From positions 1 to 64,000 of the forward strand of contig JABSOI010000018.1 of NCBI GenBank assembly GCA_013216015.1: a stretch of 64,000 bases of DNA. Direction: 5' to 3'. Under the pieces are notes generated by a model. It was not told the DNA's origin. It was given only the letters and a program-made list of their open reading frames with translations, and did not search any database. The translations under genes and the position numbers were made by a program. Shown here piece after piece: positions 47,748 to 57,693 of the stretch (its first letter is position 1; the number at the start of each line of letters is the position of its first letter). The stretch is from Alteromonadaceae bacterium. Lineage in GTDB: Bacteria; Pseudomonadota; Gammaproteobacteria; Enterobacterales; Alteromonadaceae.

Positions 47748-48980
47748 ATGTTTGAATTTGGCCCCATATTTAATGCTATGTTACGTCATAAAAGTCATGC
47801 GCTTTTATTAGTGGTGCAAATTGCACTAACTTTAGCCATTGTTGCTAATGCTGCTTTTATTATTCAAAATCGTTTAGATTTAATGAACAGGATAAGTGGT
47901 TTGTCAGAATCTGAAGTATTTAAGTTTGATGTTTTTACTTTTGGTGAAGATAACGATATATCTGTGCAAGTCGAATTAGATGAAAAATTTTTGCGTACTA
48001 TTCCAGGTGTAATAGACGCCGCCCGGTTAAATCAAATACCAATTTCGGGTAGTTCAGATAATTCTTCATTTAGTGATAAACCTAACATAGATGGCTCTGT
48101 GCGAGTCAGCTCTGGTGTTTATCGTGGTGGTACTCATACCCTCAATACCATGGGCGTTAAGCTAATCGAAGGGAGGAATTTTACCGAAGATGAAGTTTTG
48201 TCTGGTGATTCAACACAGCCAGTGACAGTTGCAATTGTCAGTAAAGCTTTTGTTGAGGATATGTTTCAACTAAGCCCAGAAGATATACAACAAGGCAAAC
48301 TACAGCAAGGATTGGGGGAAAATATTTATTCGTTCGATGTGCCTATTAAAATAATTGGTATCGTGGAAAAATTGCAAAGATCACAAGTTAATGTCAGAGG
48401 AATAGAGGTAAGTATCATTCTTCCCAAAATCAGTACGAATAAGTTTGGTCGATATCTGGTTAGAACTCATGCGGATCAACGTCAGAAGGTAATGGATGAA
48501 ATTGAAAAGGTAATGTTGAAACTTTATCCTCATCGTGTGATCACAAAGCCGGTAACAATGGATACATTACGGGCTGATTCTTATGCGAATGACCGAATGA
48601 TGAGCCAGCTGTTAACCATTCTAATTGTGATTTTATTACTGATAACTTCGCTGGGCATTGTTGGAATGGCGGTATTTAATGTAAATCGTCGTACCAGACA
48701 AATAGGTACAAGACGGGCATTAGGCGCAAGTAAGGCTAATATAGTGCGCTATTTTATTATTGAAAATTGGATTGTTTCCACCGTAGGCATTTTTATAGGC
48801 ATTGGTTTAAGTTTGCTGTTGAATAACTTTTTAATGCAACAATTTTCATTACCTAAATTAGATTATCTTTATATAGTAATGACGATGTCAGGTGTTTGGT
48901 TATTAGGTTTAATTGCTGTATATTTACCAGCGAAAAAAGCGTCACATATTTCACCGGCCATTGCTACCCGCAGTGTGTAA
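47748..48980 (+). CDS. FtsX-like ABC permease, second
   Basis: 410 aa, same architecture as its neighbour: N-terminal helix (ALLLVVQIALTLAIVANAAFII), periplasmic domain, and an FtsX domain with TRQIGTRRALGASKANIVRYFI and YLPAKKASHISPAIATRSV. It diverges strongly from the first permease, supporting a heterodimer. An aaagga ribosome site precedes it, 10 bases after the previous stop. Confidence 0.9.
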   Translation: MFEFGPIFNAMLRHKSHALLLVVQIALTLAIVANAAFIIQNRLDLMNRISGLSESEVFKFDVFTFGEDNDISVQVELDEKFLRTIPGVIDAARLNQIPISGSSDNSSFSDKPNIDGSVRVSSGVYRGGTHTLNTMGVKLIEGRNFTEDEVLSGDSTQPVTVAIVSKAFVEDMFQLSPEDIQQGKLQQGLGENIYSFDVPIKIIGIVEKLQRSQVNVRGIEVSIILPKISTNKFGRYLVRTHADQRQKVMDEIEKVMLKLYPHRVITKPVTMDTLRADSYANDRMMSQLLTILIVILLLITSLGIVGMAVFNVNRRTRQIGTRRALGASKANIVRYFIIENWIVSTVGIFIGIGLSLLLNNFLMQQFSLPKLDYLYIVMTMSGVWLLGLIAVYLPAKKASHISPAIATRSV

Positions 48981-49014
48981 GTTGTGTTGTTTTAAAAGTA
49001 AACCCAAGAGAGAA

Positions 49015-49063
49015 CTTAGCTTAAAATAAGTAAAAAAGCTTAGCTCAAAATAAGTAAAAAAAG
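49015..49063. repeat. 24-bp tandem duplication upstream of the regulator gene
   Basis: Two adjacent near-identical copies of CTTAGCTTAAAATAAGTAAA plus an A/G tail (24 and 25 bases) between the second permease and the regulator start. The second copy supplies the ribosome site of the regulator. Confidence 0.85.
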
Positions 49064-49069
49064 GCAAAC

Positions 49070-50428
49070 ATGGATACAATACTGATCGTAGATGATAACC
49101 CGGCAATTTGTGATGCGTTATCTTTGCTACTTGATTTACACGGCTATCAAACTATTAGCTGTCATCAGCCAGCACAGGCAATTAGTATTGTCGGGTATCA
49201 AAATATCTCTCTGGTGATCCAGGATATGAATTTTAAGAGAGATACCACCAGTGGTGAAGAAGGGCAGGAGTTGTTCTATCAATTACGCCGCTTACAGCCT
49301 GATTTACCCATTATTTTGATCACTGCATGGACACAATTGGCAATGGCGGTATCTTTGGTTAAAGACGGCGCTGCTGATTATTTGTGTAAGCCCTGGGATG
49401 ATGCCAAATTATTGGTTAGCATTACTAATTTATTGGAGCTAAGTGAATTACGAGTACAAAATCAACGATTGCAAAGACAACAAGCCGAACGTAATGAGTT
49501 GGTTGCTGATTTAGATTTGTGTGGTTTGATTTATGCGAGTACGGCAATGCAGCAGTTACTTGAAATGGCAAAACAAGTTGCTGTTGCAGATATATCCGTA
49601 TTGATCACCGGACCAAACGGTGCGGGTAAAGAAAAAATAGCACAAATAATTCAAGCCAATTCTCTGCGTAAAGAACAGCCTTTTATTAAAGTGAACATTG
49701 GCGCTATGCCCATAGATTTAATGGAAGCTGAATTGTTTGGTGCTGAAGTTGGCGCTTATACAGGTTTAACTAAAAAGCGAATAGGTCGTTTTGAAGCGGC
49801 TGATGGCGGTACATTGTTTTTGGATGAAATTGGTGAATTACCATTATCTGGTCAGGTAAAATTATTACGCGTGCTGCAAACCGGAGAATTTGAACGTTTA
49901 GGTAGTCATCAAACCCGTAAGGTTAATGTGCGAGTGGTCAGTGCGACCAATGCTAATCTGGCAGAGCATATAAGTCAGGGGAAATTTCGTGAGGATTTGT
50001 TCTATCGACTTAATGTTATTGAATTAAATTTAGTGCCACTGACTCAACGTCCAGACGACATTATGCCATTAGTGGGGCACTTTCTCAGTCAAGAAGCATT
50101 TGGCCAAGAAACATCTTCAAAAGCGAATGAAATATCTAATGAGCTGGAAAGTGTTTTACTCGCACATCCTTGGCCGGGAAATGTGAGAGAGCTGGAAAAT
50201 GCATGTAAGCGGGCAAAATTGTTAAGTGCAGGAAAAGCCTTAACGGCTCAACATTTTGGATTACAATCACTTAAGATCAAACCAACTGATTTATATGAAC
50301 CCAATCAACAAGAAATACAACAAGCTTTGCTGGAGTTTCAAGGGGTGATAAGCAAGGTTGCTCGCCATCTTGGGTTGAGCCGTCAGGCGTTATATCGTCG
50401 TATGGCTAAATATGGCATAAAGCATTGA
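49070..50428 (+). CDS. Sigma-54-dependent response regulator (NtrC family)
   Basis: 452 aa. Receiver domain (phosphoacceptor Asp52 in LVIQDMNF), AAA+ domain with Walker A GPNGAGKEK, the sigma-54 contact loop GAYTG (the usual GAFTG with Phe to Tyr), Walker B GGTLFLDEIGELP, and a Fis-type helix-turn-helix at the C-terminus (VISKVARHLGLSRQALYRRM). It probably binds the TGTCCGC palindromes upstream of the adaptor gene and drives the sigma-54 promoter there. Its kinase follows after about 100 bases. Confidence 0.92.
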   Translation: MDTILIVDDNPAICDALSLLLDLHGYQTISCHQPAQAISIVGYQNISLVIQDMNFKRDTTSGEEGQELFYQLRRLQPDLPIILITAWTQLAMAVSLVKDGAADYLCKPWDDAKLLVSITNLLELSELRVQNQRLQRQQAERNELVADLDLCGLIYASTAMQQLLEMAKQVAVADISVLITGPNGAGKEKIAQIIQANSLRKEQPFIKVNIGAMPIDLMEAELFGAEVGAYTGLTKKRIGRFEAADGGTLFLDEIGELPLSGQVKLLRVLQTGEFERLGSHQTRKVNVRVVSATNANLAEHISQGKFREDLFYRLNVIELNLVPLTQRPDDIMPLVGHFLSQEAFGQETSSKANEISNELESVLLAHPWPGNVRELENACKRAKLLSAGKALTAQHFGLQSLKIKPTDLYEPNQQEIQQALLEFQGVISKVARHLGLSRQALYRRMAKYGIKH

Positions 50429-50531
50429 TCAATTATGCATGATTAATGTAAAGCCTCATTATTTCTTTATTTGGCCCTATTGTAGTTTAAGCCGATTAAT
50501 TATTACTATTTAGTGCCTTGGAGAGTGTTCT

Positions 50532-51845
50532 ATGAAGTTAAGCATAAAAACTCGCTTAATTATTGTTTGTCTAATTAATGCAGGTTTACTCAATGGCTTG
50601 TTTTTCTTTTATTCAATGGGCGTAGAGACTCTTTTATTGAGTCTGCTGATTGCCATTGTCGGTGTTTTAATTGCATTTAGGGGCTTGAATAATCGTTTTT
50701 CAGCACTGGAAACAGGTTTGTTAAACATAAAAGATAACGAGTTCACCACGGTATTGCCTGTTTCAGGCTCTGATGAAATATCCCGGCTTGAACAACTTTA
50801 TAATCAAGCGTGTGATAAGTTACGCAGGGAAAAACAGTCAATATATCAACGAGAATTATTGCTTGATACCGTTATTCAAAACTCACCTGTAGCTATGTTG
50901 CTGGTATCTGATGACCAACATGTAATATACAGTAACCACGCAGCCAGAGAATTATTGAGTGAGGGCAGGGAAATTGATGGTTTAGCATTTCCCTTGTTAT
51001 TAAAACAACAAGCAGAATCTTTACAGCAAGTGGTTGAAACGGGTCGGGATGGTTTATTCACTATTTCGTTGACCGATGCCAATGCGGACAATGGTGCTAA
51101 CGGTGAAAGCAATGAAACGTTGCAAACCTGGTTGTTGTCCCGTGGGCAATTTGCGCTTAACGGCATGTATCACCATTTGTATTTATTTAAACAATTAACC
51201 CGCGAGCTAAACCGGCAGGAAGTAGCAGTATGGAAAAAGGTTATTCGTGTCATTAGTCATGAACTTAATAATTCTTTAGCGCCCATTTCATCTATGACCC
51301 ATTCCGGACAGTTATTAATTAAAGACTTGAATGATAAAAAATTAGATCTGATTTTTAATACCATAGAAGAAAGGGTAAAACATTTAAGCCAGTTTATTGA
51401 TGGATATGCCCGTTTTGCTAAATTACCTTTACCAAGGCGTGAAAAAGTTGATTGGTTTTTATTTGTTCAAACGCTACAACAGCAAGTAGAATTTTTCTGG
51501 GATAAAAAACTACCACTAAACGAGTCTCATCTGGACATTGCCCAGTTACATCAAGTACTACTGAATTTATTAAAAAATGCACACGAATCTGGCTCTAAAG
51601 CTGATGATATAGAACTACGTTTACGCACTGTCAATCATGGTCTGCAACTTGATGTTTTAGACCAGGGATGCGGAATGTCAGACGATGTGCTTAAAAATGC
51701 ACTATTACCTTTTTATTCCACAAAAACTACTGGTAGCGGGATTGGTTTGCCTTTATGTCGAGAAATTGTGGAAGCCCACGATGGTTTTTTAACTTTAGTG
51801 AACCGACAAGGTGGAGGTTTGAAAGTTGTAATCTGGTTGCCTTAG
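50532..51845 (+). CDS. Sensor histidine kinase of the ABC export cluster
   Basis: 437 aa. Two N-terminal hydrophobic helices with almost no periplasmic loop (residues 8-48), a HAMP-like linker, a PAS domain (about 105-220) and an NtrB-type kinase core: phosphoaccepting His in VISHELNNSLAPISSM, N box NLLKNAHESG, G1 DQGCGM and G2 GSGIGLPLC. The tiny loop suggests it senses a membrane-associated signal or the transporter itself. GGAGAG ribosome site. Confidence 0.92.
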   Translation: MKLSIKTRLIIVCLINAGLLNGLFFFYSMGVETLLLSLLIAIVGVLIAFRGLNNRFSALETGLLNIKDNEFTTVLPVSGSDEISRLEQLYNQACDKLRREKQSIYQRELLLDTVIQNSPVAMLLVSDDQHVIYSNHAARELLSEGREIDGLAFPLLLKQQAESLQQVVETGRDGLFTISLTDANADNGANGESNETLQTWLLSRGQFALNGMYHHLYLFKQLTRELNRQEVAVWKKVIRVISHELNNSLAPISSMTHSGQLLIKDLNDKKLDLIFNTIEERVKHLSQFIDGYARFAKLPLPRREKVDWFLFVQTLQQQVEFFWDKKLPLNESHLDIAQLHQVLLNLLKNAHESGSKADDIELRLRTVNHGLQLDVLDQGCGMSDDVLKNALLPFYSTKTTGSGIGLPLCREIVEAHDGFLTLVNRQGGGLKVVIWLP

Positions 51846-51916
51846 TTGTATCAGGCTTAGTTGTATCAGGCTTAGTTGTATTAGCCTTAGATGTATTGGG
51901 CCTTATTTGTATTAGC
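51841..51916. repeat. 15-bp degenerate tandem repeat overlapping the kinase stop
   Basis: Five head-to-tail units of CTTAGTTGTATCAGG, the first two perfect, the rest progressively diverged. The first unit contains the TAG stop codon of the kinase gene. Confidence 0.9.
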
Positions 51917-52317
51917 TCAAACTCGAACTGACCATTTTTACAAAGGGCTTCAGTATAACCGTACAATCCGAAAAGTTCCCGAAACGGAACAAAATGTTTT
52001 AAGACATAGATGTTAGTTGATTTCTCAAACAGCTAACAAGATGTGTAATCGTTTTATCTCAGTTTAATGCTGTATCGGGAGCTTTATAAAGCTGTTATTA
52101 AACCACTGTATAGATAAAGGCTCTTTTGCGTCAGCTATTGTTTCGCCATTAATCTCTTTTCCTGTTCCATAATTAATTTGATCTTGGTTATGCTTATTTG
52201 CATTTAATAACAAGACTATACGGCTAGATTTTTCAATCTTTTTGCTTATCATATGAGTATTGTTGAAAGCAAGCGTTTCTTTCTTACCAGGTGTTAACAA
52301 TGTTCTCATTTTTGGAA
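51917..52317. other. Intergenic spacer without a supportable gene
   Basis: AT-rich, no product recognised on either strand. An 81-codon minus-strand frame (52064-52309) has no homology that I recognise and no ribosome site. Confidence 0.4.
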
Positions 52318-52449
52318 TTAGAAATACTTAATTCGAAGCACTTCTATCAAACAGCCTACCATTCTTGCAAAGCCTATTTGCAAATTGATCGTCTCCAAAG
52401 CCGCTGCATTACAGCCACTCTTATCGAACACCACTTTTTCAGGAATGCC
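52318..52449 (-). pseudogene. Fragment of an IS6-like DDE transposase
   Basis: The minus strand reads GIPEKVVFDKSGCNAAALETI and, further on, GCLIEVLRIKYF before a stop. This resembles the catalytic-core segment of IS6-family transposases (PxxVVxDKSGANxAxL...EVLQVKYLNN). Both ends are lost and an in-frame stop lies just upstream. The remaining 650 bases to the carotenoid-oxygenase gene show no gene and end at the boundary where base composition changes. Confidence 0.45.
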
Positions 52450-53167
52450 AGTAACTCAGTTTGTAGCTTACAACCAGCGAATGGGCATCAATATTGTAGC
52501 AGATGGAAACTGTATATTTGCGAAGCTAACTGCCATTGTTAACCTAAACATCAATGGATGGAATAACTCTCATACTTAAAATTTATCCAAATTTTATTTT
52601 CTTTTTTCAAACCATGCAAAATGCGACAGAACCAAGATTGGGACAATAAATGGAATACGGTGATTTTAAATTGGCCACTATGATACTCGATTCATTACAT
52701 ACTAGACTCACAATATTACACTTATCACAGAGAGAATAACGGTTTGATCACCTAGTAATCAACATCGGTCTGCTAAGGCTCGTCACAAGGTTAAAATTAA
52801 AAGCTGATTTTAAAATTATTTTTGATGTTTTATAATTTTTAATTTACATTGGTATCATCATGCAACATATCTTCCACACTTTTGGGAACTCACTAATAAT
52901 TAACTAAACCTATGAGTATCAGATGGTTAGGAAATATAAATCAGATAGTTATTTTTAGACAACAATATAAATTTGCCAGAAATAAATAGAAAATACACAT
53001 ATTTTTCTTGATTTTTAAACTCTAGTAAATTATAAATTATAATTAAACTTACAAATGACTAAAAATCAGTAACTTAATAATTAATTGGTTTTTGAAATAA
53101 TGTGCGGAAGATAGGATGCAAGTTAATTGCCTTGAGCACAAATCAGTCAATAATCAGGAAGGATACT

Positions 53168-54637
53168 ATGTCGATCAGTTACAAAAACGAGGTTAAACAC
53201 AGTCTGCAACCCAGCCAACACCCTTATTTGAATGGCCCATGGACGCCTAATTTTACCGAGTATAGCGCCACCGAGATGGAAGTGATCGGTGAAATACCCA
53301 AAGATATTGACGGGGTTTATATACGCAATACCGAAAATCCGGTACAGCAACCTATCGGCCATTATCACCCGTTTGACGGTGATGGTATGCTGCACAGCAT
53401 GGTGTTTAAAGATGGCAAGGCCGAATATCGTAATCGCTTTGTGCGTACCAAAGGTTTTGAGGCTGAGCAACAAGCTGGTGAGGCTATTTGGGCTGGCATT
53501 GCCAATAATCCGAATAAGTCGAAACAGCCTGGCTGGGGCGCCCAGGGCCATGTCAAAGATTCCTCCTCTACCGATGTGGTGGTGCATGCGGGCAAAATTC
53601 TTACCACCTTTTGGCAATGTGGCGATGGCTATCGCCTCGACCCTCTTACCTTGGAACAGCATGGGGCCGAGAGCTGGACGCCGCCACAAGGGATCTCTGC
53701 GCATCCCAAAGTAGATGAACGCACTGGTGAGATGCTGTTTTTTAATTATTCCAAGGAGCCGCCGTATCAACACTACGGCGTGGTCAATCGCGACAATGAA
53801 CTGGTGCATTATACTGCGATCCCTTTACCCGGTCCGCGTTTGCCACACGACATGGCATTTTCTGAAAACTACTCAATTTTGGTCGATATGCCATTATTCT
53901 GGGACCCTGACTTATTAAAAACAAACAAACATCGCGCAAAATTCTATCCGGACATGCCCACACGCTTTGGCATAGTGCCGCGTTATGGCTCAGCTGAAGA
54001 GGTAGTCTGGTTTGAAGCCAGTGCAACCTATGTGCTGCACTGGATGAATGCCTATGAAGAGGGGGATGAAATTATTCTCGATGGCTATTTTCAGGACAAT
54101 CCGGATCCAGAGCCAGTGGCCGGTGTACCCCCAGTGGTTGGCAAGATGATGGCCAATATTGCGGTCAGCTCGTTTCAGTCTAAACTGCACCGCTGGCGCT
54201 TCAACTTGAAAACAGGTGAAGTCAAAGAGCAAAGGTTAGACGATCGCGCGCTGGAATTTGGCACCTTTAATCAAGAATATGCCGGACGCAAATCGCGCTA
54301 CCTTTATTCGCTCTGGGGAGAGCCCGACTGGTTCCTGTTTTCCGGCATAGTTAAGCACGACTTAGAAAGCGGCGAGTCATGGAGCCTGCCATTTGGTGAG
54401 CAACGATTTGGCAGTGAGGCACCTTTTGCGCCGCGCATTGATGCCAAAGATGAAGACGACGGTTATCTTGTCAGTTTTGTTACCGATATGAAGTTAGATC
54501 GCTCTGAGTGCGTGTTGATTGATGCCAAAGATATCGAAGCAGGACCCGTTTGCCGCATCATATTACCCCATCGCATATGCAGCGGCACCCACGCTACCTG
54601 GGCTGACGGGGCAAAAATTCGCTCCTATCAAAAATGA
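53168..54637 (+). CDS. Carotenoid oxygenase (RPE65/lignostilbene dioxygenase) family enzyme
   Basis: 489 aa non-haem iron enzyme of the carotenoid cleavage family, which oxidatively splits alkene bonds in apocarotenoids, stilbenes and related substrates. The four iron-ligand histidines are visible in ISAHPKVDERTG, PLPGPRLPHDMAFSENY, YVLHWMNAYEEGDEI and, near the C-terminus, CSGTHATWAD. ATG 53168 is chosen because aggaagg precedes it; the longer frame from 53102 lacks a ribosome site. No signal peptide. Overlaps the next gene by ATGA. First gene with clearly higher G+C than the preceding 53 kb. Its substrate here is unknown. Confidence 0.88.
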   Translation: MSISYKNEVKHSLQPSQHPYLNGPWTPNFTEYSATEMEVIGEIPKDIDGVYIRNTENPVQQPIGHYHPFDGDGMLHSMVFKDGKAEYRNRFVRTKGFEAEQQAGEAIWAGIANNPNKSKQPGWGAQGHVKDSSSTDVVVHAGKILTTFWQCGDGYRLDPLTLEQHGAESWTPPQGISAHPKVDERTGEMLFFNYSKEPPYQHYGVVNRDNELVHYTAIPLPGPRLPHDMAFSENYSILVDMPLFWDPDLLKTNKHRAKFYPDMPTRFGIVPRYGSAEEVVWFEASATYVLHWMNAYEEGDEIILDGYFQDNPDPEPVAGVPPVVGKMMANIAVSSFQSKLHRWRFNLKTGEVKEQRLDDRALEFGTFNQEYAGRKSRYLYSLWGEPDWFLFSGIVKHDLESGESWSLPFGEQRFGSEAPFAPRIDAKDEDDGYLVSFVTDMKLDRSECVLIDAKDIEAGPVCRIILPHRICSGTHATWADGAKIRSYQK

Positions 54638-55857
54638 ACATCCGGGAGGTAAACATAAATGAGGCATTGATCGTCGACGCGGTAAGAATTCCACGCGCTA
54701 AAGCTAAAAAAGGCGAGGGCGCTTATGCCGCGCTTAAACCCGTCGACCTGCTTAAACCCTTGTTTAATGCGTTAACCGAGCGTAATCGGCTATCGAGTGA
54801 CGAAGTTGAAGATGTTTTATTGGGTTGCTCGACGCAAAGTGGAGATCAGGGAGCCAACCTGGCCAAGATAGCCTCCTTATATGCTGGCTGGTCCGATACG
54901 GTATCGGGCGCCAGTATCAGTCGTTTTTGCTGCTCGGGCCTGGACGCTATTAATCTTGGCGCCAGTAAAATACTCTCAGGCATGGAGTCTGTGGTGGTGG
55001 CTGGTGGCGTCGAACAACTCAGCCGGGTGCCGATGTTTTCCGATAAAGGTGCCTGGTATAGCGATGCACAGGTCATGAAGGCCACTCGTTTTATGCATAT
55101 GGGACTGGCCGCCGACTTAATTGCCAGCCAGCAAGGTTTCAGCCGTGAGCAGTTAGATCAGCTGGCGCTGCGCTCCCATCAACGGGCTGCCAATGCGACC
55201 AGACTGGGTTATTTTGACAAATCGCTGATCGCCGTCAAAGACCCTCAGGGCCAGGCGATGCTCAGACAGGACAACAATATTCGCAGCGACAGTGATCTGG
55301 CACAACTGTCCCGCTTGGCCCCCAGCTTTGCCGATGTGGTTGATTTGGTAAAGCCACTTGTTAAGCAGGTTTATCCGCAAATCCGGCTGCAAACCTCACA
55401 TACCAGTGGCAATGCGCCAGCCCTGGTTGATGGTGCTTCTTTAGTATTACTGGCCAGTCGCGATGCTTGTCAACGGCTAGATTTAAAGCCCAGGGCACGC
55501 TTGCGCCATTTTGCCAACGCCAGTGACGAGCCGGTAATAATGCTAACTGGCCATCTTAGATCCACCGAAAAACTACTGCGCGCCACGGGGCTGACGCCTG
55601 ATGATATTGACCTGTGGGAAGTGAATGAATCTTTTGCTGCCACTGTGCTTATGTATCAGCGCCAGTTCAATATTGATAGTGAGCGGTTAAATGTTAACGG
55701 CAGCGCCATCGCTATGGGTCACCCCCTCGGCGCAACCGGCGGCAATTTACTTGGCACCTTGCTTGATGAACTGGAGCGACGCGATCTTAGCTGCGGCATC
55801 ATCTCTATTTGCGGCGGTGCTGGCGTAGGTGTGACCACATTGATAGAAAGATTGTGA
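54634..55857 (+). CDS. Acetyl-CoA acyltransferase (thiolase)
   Basis: 407 aa thiolase of the FadA/AtoB type. Nucleophilic Cys99 in SRFCCSGLDAI, catalytic His in NVNGSAIAMGHPLGATG and the second Cys in SICGGAGVGV are intact, so either beta-ketoacyl-CoA thiolysis or condensation is possible. Start overlaps the previous stop (ATGA), showing translational coupling with the oxygenase gene. Part of the 53-59 kb lipid operon. Confidence 0.92.
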   Translation: MNIREVNINEALIVDAVRIPRAKAKKGEGAYAALKPVDLLKPLFNALTERNRLSSDEVEDVLLGCSTQSGDQGANLAKIASLYAGWSDTVSGASISRFCCSGLDAINLGASKILSGMESVVVAGGVEQLSRVPMFSDKGAWYSDAQVMKATRFMHMGLAADLIASQQGFSREQLDQLALRSHQRAANATRLGYFDKSLIAVKDPQGQAMLRQDNNIRSDSDLAQLSRLAPSFADVVDLVKPLVKQVYPQIRLQTSHTSGNAPALVDGASLVLLASRDACQRLDLKPRARLRHFANASDEPVIMLTGHLRSTEKLLRATGLTPDDIDLWEVNESFAATVLMYQRQFNIDSERLNVNGSAIAMGHPLGATGGNLLGTLLDELERRDLSCGIISICGGAGVGVTTLIERL

Positions 55858-55923
55858 GAAAAAATTTTATCGACAAAGTTTATATAAACCCAGAGCAGGG
55901 TTAACCATATAGAGGAATTGATC

Positions 55924-57615
55924 ATGCAGCAAGAATTTTGGAATGGCCTGAGGGCGCCTGGCATCCCCGACAGTGTTGACGTCGCCTCGTTCGACAATGT
56001 TGGCGAAATTATACAACAGGCTTTTAAACGTTATGCCCAGCGCCCAGCCTTTACTGGCATAGGCCATACCTTAAGTTATCAGGATGTGGACCAGCTGAGT
56101 GATCAATTTTGCCGTTATCTGCAACATCATACCGAGCTGCAGCCCGGTGATCGTATCGCGATCCAAATGGCCAATTTGTTGCAATACCCTGTGGTGCTGT
56201 ACGGTGCTATAAAAGCCGGTTTGGTGATAGTTAATACTAACCCATTATACACAGAGCGAGAAATGCAGCACCAATTTGTTGATGCTGGGGTGAAGGCCTT
56301 GGTCTATATGAATAATTTTGGCGACAAGGTTGCACGTGTATTGCCCCAGACCCAGATCAAAACGCTTATCGGTACCGACGTAGGTGATTTACTGCCCACA
56401 GGCAAGCGCTTAATGATCAACTTTATGATGCGTTATGTTAAAAAAATGGTACCGGCCTTTTCTATTCCCGGCCAGCTTTCGTTGCGCCAGGCGCTGAAAA
56501 TGGGCCAGCAATCAGAAGTGGCCAAAGTGGTAACGGTGAAGGCGAGCGATATTGCGGCGTTGCAATACACTGGTGGCACCACAGGTGTTGCTAAGGGCGC
56601 GGTGCTTAGTCATGCCAATTTAGTCGCCAACATGGTGCAAATAAATGCCAGCTTGCAACAATATAATCAACAAGGTCAGTCCATATTTAACCAGGGGGAA
56701 GAGGTGTTGGTTGCCCCCCTGCCTTTTTATCATATTTATGCCTTCACCGTTCATCTGATGTCGGCGGCTTTTAATGGTAACCATAATATTCTCATCGCCA
56801 ATCCACGTGACACCGATTTGTTTATTCGTGCCCTAAAACCCTGGCGGCCAACCATATTTGTTGGCCTCAATACGTTATTTGTTGCGCTGATGAAGAATCC
56901 GAAGTTTAAAGCGCTGGACTTTAGCGCGCTAAAAGCCACCAATTCAGGGGGCACGGCACTGGCCGAAGATACCGCTAAGCGCTGGGCAGCGTTAACTGGT
57001 TCTACCATTGGTGAAGGTTATGGTCTGACCGAATGCTCTCCGGTGGTTTGCACCAGTGGTTGCGGCGACTTTGTTAATGCCAGATCGGTGGGACTGCCGC
57101 TGCCTAATACCAGCCTTAAAGTCGTGAATTTACAAGGTCGGGAACTGCCCCTGGGGCAACCCGGAGAACTGTGTGTGAAAGGGCCGCAGGTTATGCAAGG
57201 ATATTGGAACAAGCCAGAAGCTAGCGCGGAGGTACTCGACGAGCAAGGCTGGTTCAGAACCGGGGATATTGCCATTATCGATGATAAAGGTGTGGTGTCT
57301 ATTGTCGACAGACTAAAAGACATGGTAATTGTCTCTGGTTTTAATGTTTATCCTACAGAAATAGAAGATGTTGTTCTTAACCATCCTGGTGTAGAGCACG
57401 CTGCTGTGATAGGGGTTAATGACGACAAGACAGGGGAGGCGGTTAAACTTTTTGTGGTTCCAGTTAACCCTGAGCTAAGCAAAGAAAGCCTGCTTGAGCA
57501 TTGCCGACAACAACTGACTGGCTACAAGATCCCTAAAATCATAGAATTTAGAGATGAATTGCCGATGACACCTGTGGGTAAGGTATTACGCAAAGAACTA
57601 CGTAACGAGCAATAG
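55924..57615 (+). CDS. Long-chain acyl-CoA synthetase (FadD-like)
   Basis: 563 aa AMP-forming ligase. Adenylation motifs are YTGGTTGVAKGAVLSHANL (A3), GYGLTECSPV (A5) and GWFRTGDIA (A7), with the C-terminal lysine in PVGKVLRKELR (A10). The closeness to FadD in length and motif spacing favours medium- or long-chain fatty acids, but aryl acids cannot be excluded. I take ATG 55924, 6 bases after AGAGGAA, rather than TTG 55918. Confidence 0.9.
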   Translation: MQQEFWNGLRAPGIPDSVDVASFDNVGEIIQQAFKRYAQRPAFTGIGHTLSYQDVDQLSDQFCRYLQHHTELQPGDRIAIQMANLLQYPVVLYGAIKAGLVIVNTNPLYTEREMQHQFVDAGVKALVYMNNFGDKVARVLPQTQIKTLIGTDVGDLLPTGKRLMINFMMRYVKKMVPAFSIPGQLSLRQALKMGQQSEVAKVVTVKASDIAALQYTGGTTGVAKGAVLSHANLVANMVQINASLQQYNQQGQSIFNQGEEVLVAPLPFYHIYAFTVHLMSAAFNGNHNILIANPRDTDLFIRALKPWRPTIFVGLNTLFVALMKNPKFKALDFSALKATNSGGTALAEDTAKRWAALTGSTIGEGYGLTECSPVVCTSGCGDFVNARSVGLPLPNTSLKVVNLQGRELPLGQPGELCVKGPQVMQGYWNKPEASAEVLDEQGWFRTGDIAIIDDKGVVSIVDRLKDMVIVSGFNVYPTEIEDVVLNHPGVEHAAVIGVNDDKTGEAVKLFVVPVNPELSKESLLEHCRQQLTGYKIPKIIEFRDELPMTPVGKVLRKELRNEQ

Positions 57616-57693
57616 CAAGAACCAGCGGCCCAAAGCTAAACAGCACATCGGTTAAACTCACGTAATATAACTAATAGAAGCACAGGTAACAAA

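Noticed and set aside
52291-52579. Two overlapping plus-strand frames (83 and 64 codons)
   Set aside because: The minus strand here gives a better explanation, a decayed IS6-like transposase; the plus frames show no family.
53147-53809. 220-codon minus-strand frame opposite the carotenoid-oxygenase gene
   Set aside because: It is the antisense shadow of a well-supported gene in G+C-richer DNA.
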